Below are positions 8,098 to 15,551 of a DNA stretch of 36,105 bases, piece after piece (position 1 is the stretch's first letter; every line of letters starts with the position of its first letter). The notes below the pieces were generated by a model. That model was not told the origin of the DNA. It made no database searches and worked only from the letters and a program-made list of their open reading frames with translations. Origin of the DNA: Oribacterium sp. (GTDB taxonomy: Bacteria > Bacillota_A > Clostridia > Lachnospirales > Lachnospiraceae); the NCBI GenBank assembly GCA_017940955.1, contig JAGAXP010000220.1, forward strand, positions 1-36,105. Direction: 5' to 3'. Made by a program: the position numbers and the translations under genes.

Positions 8098-8360
8098 TCT
8101 GTCGCATCTATATTCTTTATTATTATTAAAATTTAATTGGTCACTATATACATATATTACCTATATATTTATTTGAGCGAGATCTGTTTGTAATATATAA
8201 TCCGAATATTATTTTGTGGATTTTGAGATAATTGTGAAATAATCATTTCTTCATTCATTATTTATTTAATGTAAACATTTCGTATTTATCAATCCCGAAT
8301 TCAATTTTCACTTCAAAGTTGTTTAGGTTTAACATTCGATCCAATATCCGATAACCCGAA

Positions 8361-8377
8361 TGTGAACCGAGTTCACA
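8361..8377. promoter_or_regulatory. Candidate parS-like site 2
   Basis: TGTGAAC-CGA-GTTCACA, identical in both arms to site 1 and different only in the 3-bp centre. Confidence 0.55.
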
Positions 8378-8387
8378 AACATGTGTT

Positions 8388-8404
8388 CTTGAACTCGGTT
8401 CACA
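8388..8404. promoter_or_regulatory. Candidate parS-like site 3 (inverted, two mismatches)
   Basis: CTTGAAC-TCG-GTTCACA. This is the reverse complement of site 2 with two changes in the outer left arm. Its centre lies 27 bp from that of site 2, so the two form a close inverted pair. Confidence 0.5.
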
Positions 8405-8824
8405 TACTTTGGTATATCTCCTACCTTTACTCATCCCGAAAGATAATTAAATCATCACACAAAATCAAAATCATACAGTATTTGTGTCAACCAATATCCG
8501 GACAATATAAAAAGAAAAATGGTTGATATTTAAACCAAATATATATCAGTGTTTATAACTAACAATCTGAAATAAATATATTAAGACTATTATTGATATC
8601 CACTTTAGCTTTAGTCCAGCGTAAGATCAAATGCAAACACATCAACACGAAATAATAAAATCACAAATAAACGCCAATAAATTCAAAATCAATATAATTA
8701 CTTTATTCAAAAATAAAAAATCAGATACGTTTATAACCAAAAACTATTTCCGTAGAATATCTGCAAAAATAAATAATTGTACATACACCGGTATAAACTT
8801 AAAACCCATACAAAGTAACATTTC

Positions 8825-8905
8825 AGTGAGTGGACCAGGGGGACGGGATTGGTGGTCCATTTTTCTAAAATGGACCACCAACCCCGTCCCCCTGGTCCAC
8901 TCACT
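8825..8905. repeat. 39-bp near-perfect hairpin flanked by direct repeats
   Basis: The left arm (8825-8863) and right arm (8867-8905) are complementary over 39 bp with one mismatch (A at 8848) around the loop TCT. Outer GTAACA (8815-8820) / TGTTAC (8910-8915) extends the pairing. The arms are rich in G and C inside very AT-rich DNA. CCATACAAAGTA (8806-8817) and CCATACAAAATA (8915-8926) flank it as an 11/12 direct repeat, like a target duplication. Possibilities are a palindromic miniature mobile element, a single-strand replication or transfer signal, or a structural element of the origin. It lacks the long T-tract of a simple terminator. Confidence 0.75.
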
Positions 8906-9027
8906 AAGCTGTTACCATACAAAATAGCACAAGAAAAAATATATATCAAAAATATTTCATTTATGCAAAAAATATAGTACAATAAATATGAATTATTATT
9001 TTACAGAACATCTGTACGGAGGAATAA

Positions 9028-9858
9028 ATGAGCATTATTTGTGCATTCAATAAAAAAGGTGGTGTAGGTAAGACCACCAGCTGCGTAGAACTTGCGTGTG
9101 TACCTACACTGGTAGGTAAAAAATCCCTCATAGTCGATATGGACTGCCAGGGTAATTCAAGCCAGGTATACAGAGCTTTTAATGAAGAAAATCCTGATAT
9201 AACAGACCTGCTTTTCGGTGATGCCACACTTGAGGAAGTGCTGGTACATTCAGAATTTGGAGTAGATGTACTTCCCAATAACAAACATGTTAAAAGACCG
9301 GATCAGTTCTTCTATTCAAACGGCTATCAGGAAAAGGATCTTTTCAGACTTAAGGAAGTCCTTGATAAGGTAAAAGGAGACTATGACACTATAATCATTG
9401 ACAATAACCCTGCAGCCGACAGCTTTTCGGATATGTCATTGATAGCATCTGATTACGTACTTATCCCGGTTGACTCTGCGAACTTTTCTTACGATGGAAT
9501 TGCAGACGTAATACAGGACTATTACAGAATACAGGCAGATTACAACAGTGAATTACAGATCATAGGTGTACTCCTTGCACATGTTAAAGCAAGAACCACC
9601 CTTGTACGTCAGAAGTATTCAGCATACGATGCCATGTTCCAGAATATAGCATTAAAGTCAGTAATAAGAGATGATAACAATATCGCTGAATCTCTTTCCA
9701 GATATATGCCTATTTACTTTTACGATAAAAAGACCAATGCAGGAACCGACTACATAAATGTCGCTCAGCAGTTGTCTTTGATCGATCTGGATGATTACAA
9801 GAAACTCCTTAGAAAATACTCAAATGCCAAAACCAGATTTGAGATGGATAAGCATTAA
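9028..9858 (+). CDS. parA: ParA-family partition ATPase
   Basis: 276 residues with CGGAGGA upstream. The protein powers DNA segregation by binding DNA non-specifically in the ATP form and being stimulated by ParB. It carries the deviant Walker A motif KKGGVGKTTSC (residues 9-19, signature Lys10 and Lys15) right at the N-terminus, the DMDCQGNSS motif, and a beta strand YDTIIIDNNPAAD in the Walker B position. There, NNPA stands in place of the usual TPP or CPP. It lacks an N-terminal helix-turn-helix, as in short (Soj-like, type Ib) ParAs, so autorepression by ParA itself is less likely. It is followed 122 bp later by parB, and centromere-like palindromes lie upstream. Confidence 0.93.
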   Translation: MSIICAFNKKGGVGKTTSCVELACVPTLVGKKSLIVDMDCQGNSSQVYRAFNEENPDITDLLFGDATLEEVLVHSEFGVDVLPNNKHVKRPDQFFYSNGYQEKDLFRLKEVLDKVKGDYDTIIIDNNPAADSFSDMSLIASDYVLIPVDSANFSYDGIADVIQDYYRIQADYNSELQIIGVLLAHVKARTTLVRQKYSAYDAMFQNIALKSVIRDDNNIAESLSRYMPIYFYDKKTNAGTDYINVAQQLSLIDLDDYKKLLRKYSNAKTRFEMDKH

Positions 9859-9980
9859 AAAAATCTTAGAAACAAGAATTGCATAATGGATATAAAAAGT
9901 CTTCAAGGCTGACCGCATCTTCATCTTAGTTTCGGATATTAAGACTCAAAAACCAGGATTTTTAGAATAGGAGGAGTTAA

Positions 9981-11201
9981 ATGGCAGCAAAAAAAGATGC
10001 CGCACCCCTTGGATATAACAACGCGGCTATATTATTTCAAAATACACAAAAGAAGCTTGATACTGTAAGTCTTGACCTAGGTAACGGATCAAAGATCGAA
10101 ATGATCCAGTATGAGAAACTGGTCACATTCCCTAACAATAGAGATATCGACGACACAGATATTGATATATTCTCAGAAAACATCGAAAGAAACGGATTCC
10201 AGTCAGCCATCGTCGTAGCAAGAGAATTTGAAGGTGGAGAAGAAAGAAGCGGAAAAGCAACCGGTAACTTTATTATTATTTCAGGTCACAGAAGATATGC
10301 CGCATTTTCTCTGATACTTGAGAGAAACCCTTCCTTCATGCACAGAAAGCTTCCTGCATTGATCCTCAGGGATGATATCCCATGGACAGAGCTTGAGGAG
10401 TTAAATCTCCTTATGAACTATGATGCTGTATCAGAGTCCTCACATCCCGGAGATATGAGAAAAAGAGTTTCCAGACTTATGGAACTTCTTCAGAGCAGAG
10501 GCATCGAAAAGAAGTTATACGACAAAATTGCAGAAAAACTTTCTATTTCTTCAAGACAGATCAGAAAGTATGATTCGATCAACAAGAATCTCATTGTAGG
10601 TCTCCAGACATTGCTTGATGAAGAAAAAATTTCAATCAATCAGGCAAACCAATATGCATCACGAAGCATAGATGTTCAGAACTATATATTGAATTATATT
10701 AATGAACATGGCGAGGCTGTAACTGATGACGAATATCAACAGTTAAAATCTCAGGATGAAGAAAGACAGGCCGCACAAAAAGCTGCTGAAGAAAAGCTTC
10801 GCGAAAATGAGCAAAAGCTCAAGGAACAAGAGAATGAAATCCTGAGGTTGAAGAACAAAACCCTGGAACTGGAATCTCTGGTTAACAGCGATCAGGAATC
10901 CGATGAAAGCTCTTCACTTGAACTTATCAATACTCAGGCTCAGCTTAGAAGAGCTAAGGAAAAAGCAGATAAATACCATAAGATCCTTAAAGAAGCTAAA
11001 GAAGCAGATGAGGAACAGCTTAATAAATCTATAGGCATTTCGGCACCCATTGCCGTAAATGAAATGATATCCAAGATAAATGACAATGTCATAAAGCTGG
11101 TTAAACGAAAAGAGAAGAGAGGATATCAGTTCAGTAAGAACGATGTACAAAAGATCAGAACCATCATAGATGATCTTCAATCCCTGATCTCAGATATATA
11201 A
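9981..11201 (+). CDS. parB: ParB-family centromere-binding protein
   Basis: 406 residues from MAAKKDAAPL, with AGGAGGAG upstream. The ParB N-terminal CTP-binding/nuclease-like domain covers about 40-150, with IIISGHRRYAAF (GHRR at 102-105) as the signature. A helix-turn-helix follows at about 180-205 (YDKIAEKLSISSRQIRKYDS). Residues about 245-345 are a long Glu/Lys/Gln-rich coiled coil, longer than in chromosomal Spo0J proteins, and the C-terminus (about 370-406) is basic and probably dimerises. It should bind the palindromic sites upstream of parA and activate ParA. It ends just before a terminator and the iteron array. Confidence 0.9.
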   Translation: MAAKKDAAPLGYNNAAILFQNTQKKLDTVSLDLGNGSKIEMIQYEKLVTFPNNRDIDDTDIDIFSENIERNGFQSAIVVAREFEGGEERSGKATGNFIIISGHRRYAAFSLILERNPSFMHRKLPALILRDDIPWTELEELNLLMNYDAVSESSHPGDMRKRVSRLMELLQSRGIEKKLYDKIAEKLSISSRQIRKYDSINKNLIVGLQTLLDEEKISINQANQYASRSIDVQNYILNYINEHGEAVTDDEYQQLKSQDEERQAAQKAAEEKLRENEQKLKEQENEILRLKNKTLELESLVNSDQESDESSSLELINTQAQLRRAKEKADKYHKILKEAKEADEEQLNKSIGISAPIAVNEMISKINDNVIKLVKRKEKRGYQFSKNDVQKIRTIIDDLQSLISDI

Positions 11202-11295
11202 GACTTAGAAAAATAAAGTGTGAGTAAATTTACGTACAAAATATAATTTGATTTGTTCTGACTACTTGATCCGGATTTAGAAATATCAAAGTACA

Positions 11296-11341
11296 AAACA
11301 CCAATGAATAAAGCCTGGTTCGCTTTATCATTGGTGTTTTT
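11296..11341 (+). terminator. Terminator of the parAB operon
   Basis: AAACACCAATG pairs with CATTGGTGTTT and inner ATAAAGC with GCTTTAT (one bulged A), around a 7-nt loop and followed by TTTTAATTT. It insulates parAB from the origin region. Confidence 0.85.
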
Positions 11342-11387
11342 AATTTAAAAAGATAATGAAAAACAACTACTACAGCTTCATGATTTT

Positions 11388-12276
11388 GAAAGTTAAGTAA
11401 ATTTACGGTCGGGGCACGGTATTGTAGTAGTAGATAATATTAATTTATATATTTTATTTATTTTATAATCTTATAGAAGAAATCCCGTCAGAGTTGAGTA
11501 CATATACGTTGAAAATAGAGCGGATATACGGAGAATAGAGAGTGGAAGTACGTTAAACAGTGAGTGATAGTACGTAAATATTGAGTTTTTGTACGGTGAA
11601 AAACATACGTTTATAAAGGAAATCAATAAAAAAGGTGAGTAAATTTACGGATAGATAATATGGGAATTGATTGATTTTACGGCTTAACGGTAGTGCGTAC
11701 GGTACAAAAAGTTGAGTGATTATACGGTACTTTTAATTATAGGAAAAAGTACGTAAAATCAAAGGTTTTAAGGATAATGTAGCAGGTAAAAGTTGAGTAA
11801 TTGTACGGAACTTTATTTAATCGGAAATAAATCAAAACATTAGGGATCTATAGAAAAGGTGAGTAAATTTACGGATAGAAAATACGAAAAATGAGTCATT
11901 TTACGGACAATCGGAATAGAACCGCTATATAAAGTTGAGTGAATTTACGGAAGTGGTGGTGATTATTACGGAATACCATGCTTGAAATTGAGAGAATTGA
12001 CGGTAGATTTATAGGGAAAGTTGAGTTATTATACGGCAATAGTGTTTTTGAACTGATGAAAGTATAGTAAATTTACGGAAAATAAAATCCGAAGGGCACA
12101 TAATGCTGAAAGTTGAGTAAATGTACGGATCAGATACGCATACAGGAGTACAGCATTAAGCGAAAGTTGAGTTTGCATACGGGAAATATAGAAAATTTAC
12201 GTAAAAAACCTGCCAAAAAGTGAGTGGAAATACGGAAGGTTGAGAAAAAATACGTAAAAGTTGAGTTAATTTACGG
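11388..12276 (+). repeat. oriV: Iteron array, candidate replication origin (about 22-24 copies)
   Basis: Repeated units with core GTTGAGTAAATTTACGG, usually preceded by GAAA or AAAA, total about 21 bp. Clear copies end with ACGG or ACGT at about 11408, 11509, 11531, 11553, 11575, 11596, 11650, 11682, 11727, 11808, 11874, 11906, 11950, 11971, 12003, 12036, 12078, 12128, 12182, 12202, 12235, 12255 and 12276. Another lies outside at 11221-11234. In the blocks 11491-11596 and 12215-12276 they are spaced 20-22 bp, two helical turns, so bound initiators would sit on one DNA face. GAG and TACG are the most constant parts. Directly downstream is a Rep_3-like initiator gene, the standard arrangement of iteron replicons. 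Confidence 0.9.
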
Positions 12277-12287
12277 TGCCGGAATCA

Positions 12288-12316
12288 TTGAAATACACTT
12301 TATCTTACTTTACAAT
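12288..12316 (+). promoter_or_regulatory. Promoter of the rep gene
   Basis: TTGAAA (12288-12293), 17 bp, TACAAT (12311-12316): a near-consensus sigma-A promoter placed between the last iteron and the inverted iteron, facing rep. Confidence 0.75.
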
Positions 12317-12343
12317 AGGATTTAATCAATAAGAGAGAATAAT

Positions 12344-12366
12344 CCGTATGATCACTCAACTTTCGG
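12344..12366 (-). promoter_or_regulatory. Inverted iteron, likely rep autoregulatory operator
   Basis: Read on the minus strand this is CCGAAAGTTGAGTGATCATACGG split as GAAAGTTGAG / TGATCATACGG, a full iteron in the opposite orientation to the array. It lies about 20 bp past the expected transcription start of rep, where bound initiator would repress its own transcription. A 17-codon ORF (12348-12401, MITQLSVQSAYDMLKEG) starts inside it but has only a weak ribosome site. Confidence 0.65.
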
Positions 12367-12449
12367 TGCAGTCTGCTTATGATATGTTAAAAGAAGGTTG
12401 ATTAAAATTCCGTTCAGGAATTCAGCGAATTACAGGAGTTTTTATTTTT

Positions 12450-13739
12450 ATGAGTCACAGTATAGAAAAAGCTCGAAAACAAAAGGTTGCCAAAAGCACA
12501 AAGATGGTTCAGGAGGGAAAATTCTCGCTTACATTGGTTGAAAGTAAAGCCGTAAATTATCTCATCTCTAAGATAAAGCCCACGGATGATATCAATACGG
12601 TATATACCTTTAACTGCAGCGAGTTCCAGCAGATCATACATCGCAGTGCATCAGCCAATAAGCTGAGCTATACCAATACAAAGGCAATACTTAATGATAT
12701 AGGACAGAAAACCTGGTGGATAACATTGGAAAGCGGCAAGGAAGCAATGGTCCACTGGCTTAATGTTGTGCATATGGATCCCGGAAGCGGTGATGTAGAA
12801 ATAAAATTCCATGAGGATATGTTTCCGTTTCTCTATAACCTTATGACCGACAAGGAAAAGTATTATATAGCGCCACGTCTTGAAGAGACCTCGCTTATGA
12901 CGCATAAGTACAGTCCGAGAATCTTTGATCTTTTGAGATCCTATCAGTTCAATAATAAGACCTGGACATTTGAGCTTGGAACCGGTACGGACAATGACTT
13001 TATGAGAAAGATAGCCGATTGGGAACCGGATCCGAATAAAAAAGGAAAAAATATAGCGAAGATCCCGAAGAGCTGGTCTAAGTTTTCATTTTTTGAAAGA
13101 GATGTACTTGCTCCGGCAAAGGAAGAGATAAATCATTATACAGATATAAAAATCGCGTATGTGGCATTAAAAACCGATGCCATGGGCAAAAAGTATCGCC
13201 GTCCGGTACGTATAAAATTCCTGATGGATGCAAAGACCAGCGGAGAGTTAAAGGAAACCCAGAGCATTCTGGATTCAGAGTACAAAGGCAATTTTGACAA
13301 TATCATCGATGATACCGAACCTCATCAGATGACTCTCGAAGAATCATTTTTCGGTAAGGATTTCATGCGGAGTGAGTCGGAAGAAGAGCTCTTTACTGTT
13401 GATGAAGTGGTGGAAGATGCTGCCAATGCAGAAGAGCTTGCTGAAAAGAGAGCGGATGAGACGGTTTATCCGATATTTTACATGGCAACCTACAAGGATT
13501 TTTCAGAGGATCAGATTGATAATCTTTATCATGCATGCATAAAGAATCTTAAACCCGGACAGATCCGGATTGATGCTTATGATGCCTGGGCTACGGATTA
13601 TATGTCTCACTACTATGACTGGATAAAAGCAACACCGGAAGATACAAAAACTACAACCTATAAGCGGTTACTGGCAAGTCTGGTAAATGATTATGAGCAG
13701 ATAGCACAGAAGCCAACAATGTGGGATAAGAAGGGTTAA
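12450..13739 (+). CDS. rep: Rep_3-like iteron-binding replication initiator
   Basis: 429 residues. It initiates replication by binding the iterons upstream. The N-terminal part (about 10-250) matches the Rep_3/RepB winged-helix type: KSTKMVQEGKFSLTLVESKAVNYLISKI opening, YTFNCSEFQQII, LEETSLMTHKYSPRIFDLLRSY (second winged helix) and KKYRRPVRIKF. The C-terminal 170 residues are an extra acidic linker plus a helical domain (FSEDQIDNLYHACIKNLKPGQ) that plain Rep_3 proteins lack. AGGAG lies 11 nt before the ATG, a rather long spacing. Transcription likely starts near 12323 and is autoregulated through the inverted iteron. The next gene follows after one base. Confidence 0.88.
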   Translation: MSHSIEKARKQKVAKSTKMVQEGKFSLTLVESKAVNYLISKIKPTDDINTVYTFNCSEFQQIIHRSASANKLSYTNTKAILNDIGQKTWWITLESGKEAMVHWLNVVHMDPGSGDVEIKFHEDMFPFLYNLMTDKEKYYIAPRLEETSLMTHKYSPRIFDLLRSYQFNNKTWTFELGTGTDNDFMRKIADWEPDPNKKGKNIAKIPKSWSKFSFFERDVLAPAKEEINHYTDIKIAYVALKTDAMGKKYRRPVRIKFLMDAKTSGELKETQSILDSEYKGNFDNIIDDTEPHQMTLEESFFGKDFMRSESEEELFTVDEVVEDAANAEELAEKRADETVYPIFYMATYKDFSEDQIDNLYHACIKNLKPGQIRIDAYDAWATDYMSHYYDWIKATPEDTKTTTYKRLLASLVNDYEQIAQKPTMWDKKG

Positions 13740-13740
13740 A

Positions 13741-14094
13741 ATGGCAAAGTTTAAAGAATATAAAAACGGAATAGTCGGAATAAAACACGGAATATACTAT
13801 GTTGTTTCAGGTGAAGGGAAAACCTTTGACATCGTAGACAAGGAAAAAAACAGCATCGAAAAAGGCTTTGGAAGTATAGGTGATGCTGAGTGGAGGATAG
13901 ATAAGATCACTGCTGATGAGGAGATGCTTCAGTACATAGACGCTGCTTCGCAGATGACCATAGGGCAGCTTACAGGAAAGATGATGGAGATTTTCAATAC
14001 ATGGGATGGCAAGGTTATGCCTAAGGAAGAGAAGAAAAAGCTGTCCATTGTTGAAACCATAAGAAACAGGAAGGCCAAGAAACTGGCAATATAA
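13741..14094 (+). CDS. Hypothetical protein co-transcribed with rep
   Basis: 117 residues, soluble, Lys-rich, no family recognised. The first 45 residues look like a small beta-rich unit (EYKNGIVGIKHGIYYVVSG, KTFDIVDKEKNSIEKGFGS). The C-terminal part is helical and basic (EEKKKLSIVETIRNRKAKKLAI). The ATG comes one base after the rep stop codon with no intervening promoter, so it is translated from the rep message. It is followed by a terminator. Its tight link to the initiator suggests a role in replication or copy control, but that is inference from position only. Confidence 0.75.
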   Translation: MAKFKEYKNGIVGIKHGIYYVVSGEGKTFDIVDKEKNSIEKGFGSIGDAEWRIDKITADEEMLQYIDAASQMTIGQLTGKMMEIFNTWDGKVMPKEEKKKLSIVETIRNRKAKKLAI

Positions 14095-14095
14095 A

Positions 14096-14121
14096 AAGAA
14101 GGGGAGCCTGCTCCCCTTCTT
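14096..14121. terminator. Bidirectional terminator
   Basis: GAAGGGGAG-CCTG-CTCCCCTTC (14098-14119) with A-tract before and TT after. It ends both the rep operon and the convergent membrane-protein gene. Confidence 0.85.
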
Positions 14122-14123
14122 GA

Positions 14124-14600
14124 TTATGTCTCATTTACCTGACCGATGATCACGCAGTTTTCTGAATTTTCTGTTTTACTGATTGCTTCCGGATCATTTT
14201 TTAGCTTAAAGTGCTCGCTTAGCGGCATGGCCATGATCTTAGTGGTCTTGCTGAATTCGTTGTAGGAAAGGAATACAAAAAAGTTATCAATTTCCATCTT
14301 TTCAGGATCAGGTATGCTTTTATACAGCACAAGCTCGTGAATAGCCAGTAGCAGGATGAAGAAAGGACAAGCAGTGAAGAAAATCTGATAAAGATCATAT
14401 GCTTCAAAGAATCTGAACTTCTCATAATTAAGAGAAATCTGGTAGGCTCCGTACATCATCAGAAGAATAAAGGCATACGCAAAAAGGTAACGCTTTTTTA
14501 TTTTATGAAACTCCTTGTGCATGTCGGTACGGACTTTATATTCCTCTTTCCATTTTTTATAAAGCTGGTTTCGTTGTTCGGCATTGATCTGAAGCTGCAT
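14124..14600 (-). CDS. Small two-helix membrane protein, unknown
   Basis: 158 residues; GGAGGGGG lies about 8 nt before the ATG. A charged N-terminal helix (about 1-38, NAEQRNQLYKKWKEEYKVRTDMHKE, possibly coiled coil) is followed by two membrane helices (about 39-57 LFAYAFILLMMYGAYQI and 71-92 IFFTACPFFILLLAIHELVL). A cytoplasmic C-terminal part of about 60 residues (KMEIDNFFVFLSYNEFSKTTKIM) follows. No family recognised. It is transcribed alone, convergent with the rep operon. Confidence 0.7.
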   Translation of the reverse strand: MQLQINAEQRNQLYKKWKEEYKVRTDMHKEFHKIKKRYLFAYAFILLMMYGAYQISLNYEKFRFFEAYDLYQIFFTACPFFILLLAIHELVLYKSIPDPEKMEIDNFFVFLSYNEFSKTTKIMAMPLSEHFKLKNDPEAISKTENSENCVIIGQVNET

Positions 14601-14875
14601 ATGTTATCCCCCTCCCAAAAACCGATTCTAAAGGTAACAAATCATAAATTAACGAATGTATGATCGTTAAAAACAAAACGAATAATGCATAAAAATGAGG
14701 TATATTTATAATAGCGTCAAAACCCAAATGAAATATTACGAAATTAGAAAAATTTCATAATAATATAATCCCTCGTTTATCATTTTCGGGGACATTCGGG
14801 AGATCGGTATTAAGAACGGAAAATCAGGGATGAAAAATAATCAAACTATAAAAATTTCTAATTATCGGAGAAAGA

Positions 14876-15478
14876 ATGAATAATTATACTTTTTTTGCAA
14901 CCATATCCAGAATGAAATATATCGAAAGATGGGCACTAATGAGGAACTCACGTCCGGAAAACCTCAGTGAACATGCTGTCGAAGTTTCTATGATCTCCCA
15001 TGCTTTATGTATAATAGGTAATGTAAGATACGGGAGACATCTTGACGGGGAAAGAGCTGCTCTCATCGGCATCTATCATGATGCCTCTGAGATCATTACC
15101 GGAGATATGCCCACTCCTGTAAAGTATTATAATGAAGAAATAAAGCATGCTTACAAATCCGTTGAACGTATAGCGGAGGATCATCTTCTGGAAAGACTCC
15201 CGGATGATCTGAGACCTGCTTTCAGCAGTATCTTTAAGCCCGATATAGAGGATGAGGATGAAATGTATATGCGTAAGCTTGTTAAAGCAGCCGATAAACT
15301 ATCGGCGCTCATCAAGTGCATCGAAGAAGAAAGATCCGGTAACAAAGAGTTCACTACAGCACAGAAATCAACATTGAAAGCCCTGGACAAGATGAAGGAA
15401 GAGCTTCCGGAGGTAAAGGACTTCATGGATGAATTTTTGAGCTCATATGGCAACACACTGGATGAGCTGGCACTATGA
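14876..15478 (+). CDS. yfbR: YfbR-like HD-domain 5'-deoxynucleotidase
   Basis: 200 residues, the family length. It removes the phosphate from deoxyribonucleoside 5'-monophosphates with a divalent metal, in the cytoplasm. The match to E. coli YfbR is clear from the order FFA.ISR.KYIERW.LMRN.R.EN.SEH. Metal and catalytic positions are conserved: R18, W19, H33, H68-D69 (YHDASE), E72, D77 (TGDMPTPVKY) and D140 (KAADKLSA). The ribosome site is GGAG, 5 nt from the ATG. The stop codon is 73 bp before an adenosine-deaminase-like gene on the same strand, so the pair probably forms a purine or deoxynucleotide degrading unit: nucleotidase first, then deaminase. Confidence 0.92.
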   Translation: MNNYTFFATISRMKYIERWALMRNSRPENLSEHAVEVSMISHALCIIGNVRYGRHLDGERAALIGIYHDASEIITGDMPTPVKYYNEEIKHAYKSVERIAEDHLLERLPDDLRPAFSSIFKPDIEDEDEMYMRKLVKAADKLSALIKCIEEERSGNKEFTTAQKSTLKALDKMKEELPEVKDFMDEFLSSYGNTLDELAL

Positions 15479-15551
15479 GCTGAGATCCGGTTTTTATGAA
15501 CTGCCGGTAATCTACCGGACAACAGCTTTTAACATCGAAAAGGTATTTAAT

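Larger units (their letters stand above)
7723..9027. other. 1.3-kb AT-rich non-coding region before parA (candidate centromere region)
   Basis: No supported gene. The only open frames are low-complexity or lie over the big palindrome. The stretch holds a 21-bp palindrome, three TGTTTCAC octamers, three 17-bp TGTGAAC-N3-GTTCACA palindromes, a 39-bp hairpin flanked by direct repeats, and the parA leader with a TACAAT box near 8982. Dense sequence motifs in extremely AT-rich DNA next to parAB suggest a centromere and possibly a replication-associated region. Confidence 0.6.

Noticed and set aside
7937..8176. 79-codon ORF rich in Tyr, Leu, Phe and Ile
   Set aside because: Its composition is what AT-rich non-coding DNA gives by chance; no ribosome site, and one centromere-like palindrome lies inside it.
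8631..8982. Two overlapping ORFs on opposite strands (98 and 83 codons) with near-identical internal peptides
   Set aside because: The shared peptide is produced by the 39-bp palindrome read on both strands; there is no ribosome site and the flanks are AT-rich filler.
11388..12276. Possible CRISPR array
   Set aside because: Units are degenerate, about 21 bp, often back to back, without uniform spacers or cas genes; the place between parB and rep fits iterons.
12348..12401. 17-codon leader ORF before rep
   Set aside because: Only a weak ribosome site, and its bases are explained by the inverted iteron; kept as a remark only.
15447..15551. Longer N-terminus for the deaminase-like protein overlapping yfbR
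   Set aside because: The added 35 residues overlap yfbR in another frame and have no ribosome site; AAAAGG precedes the ATG at 15552.
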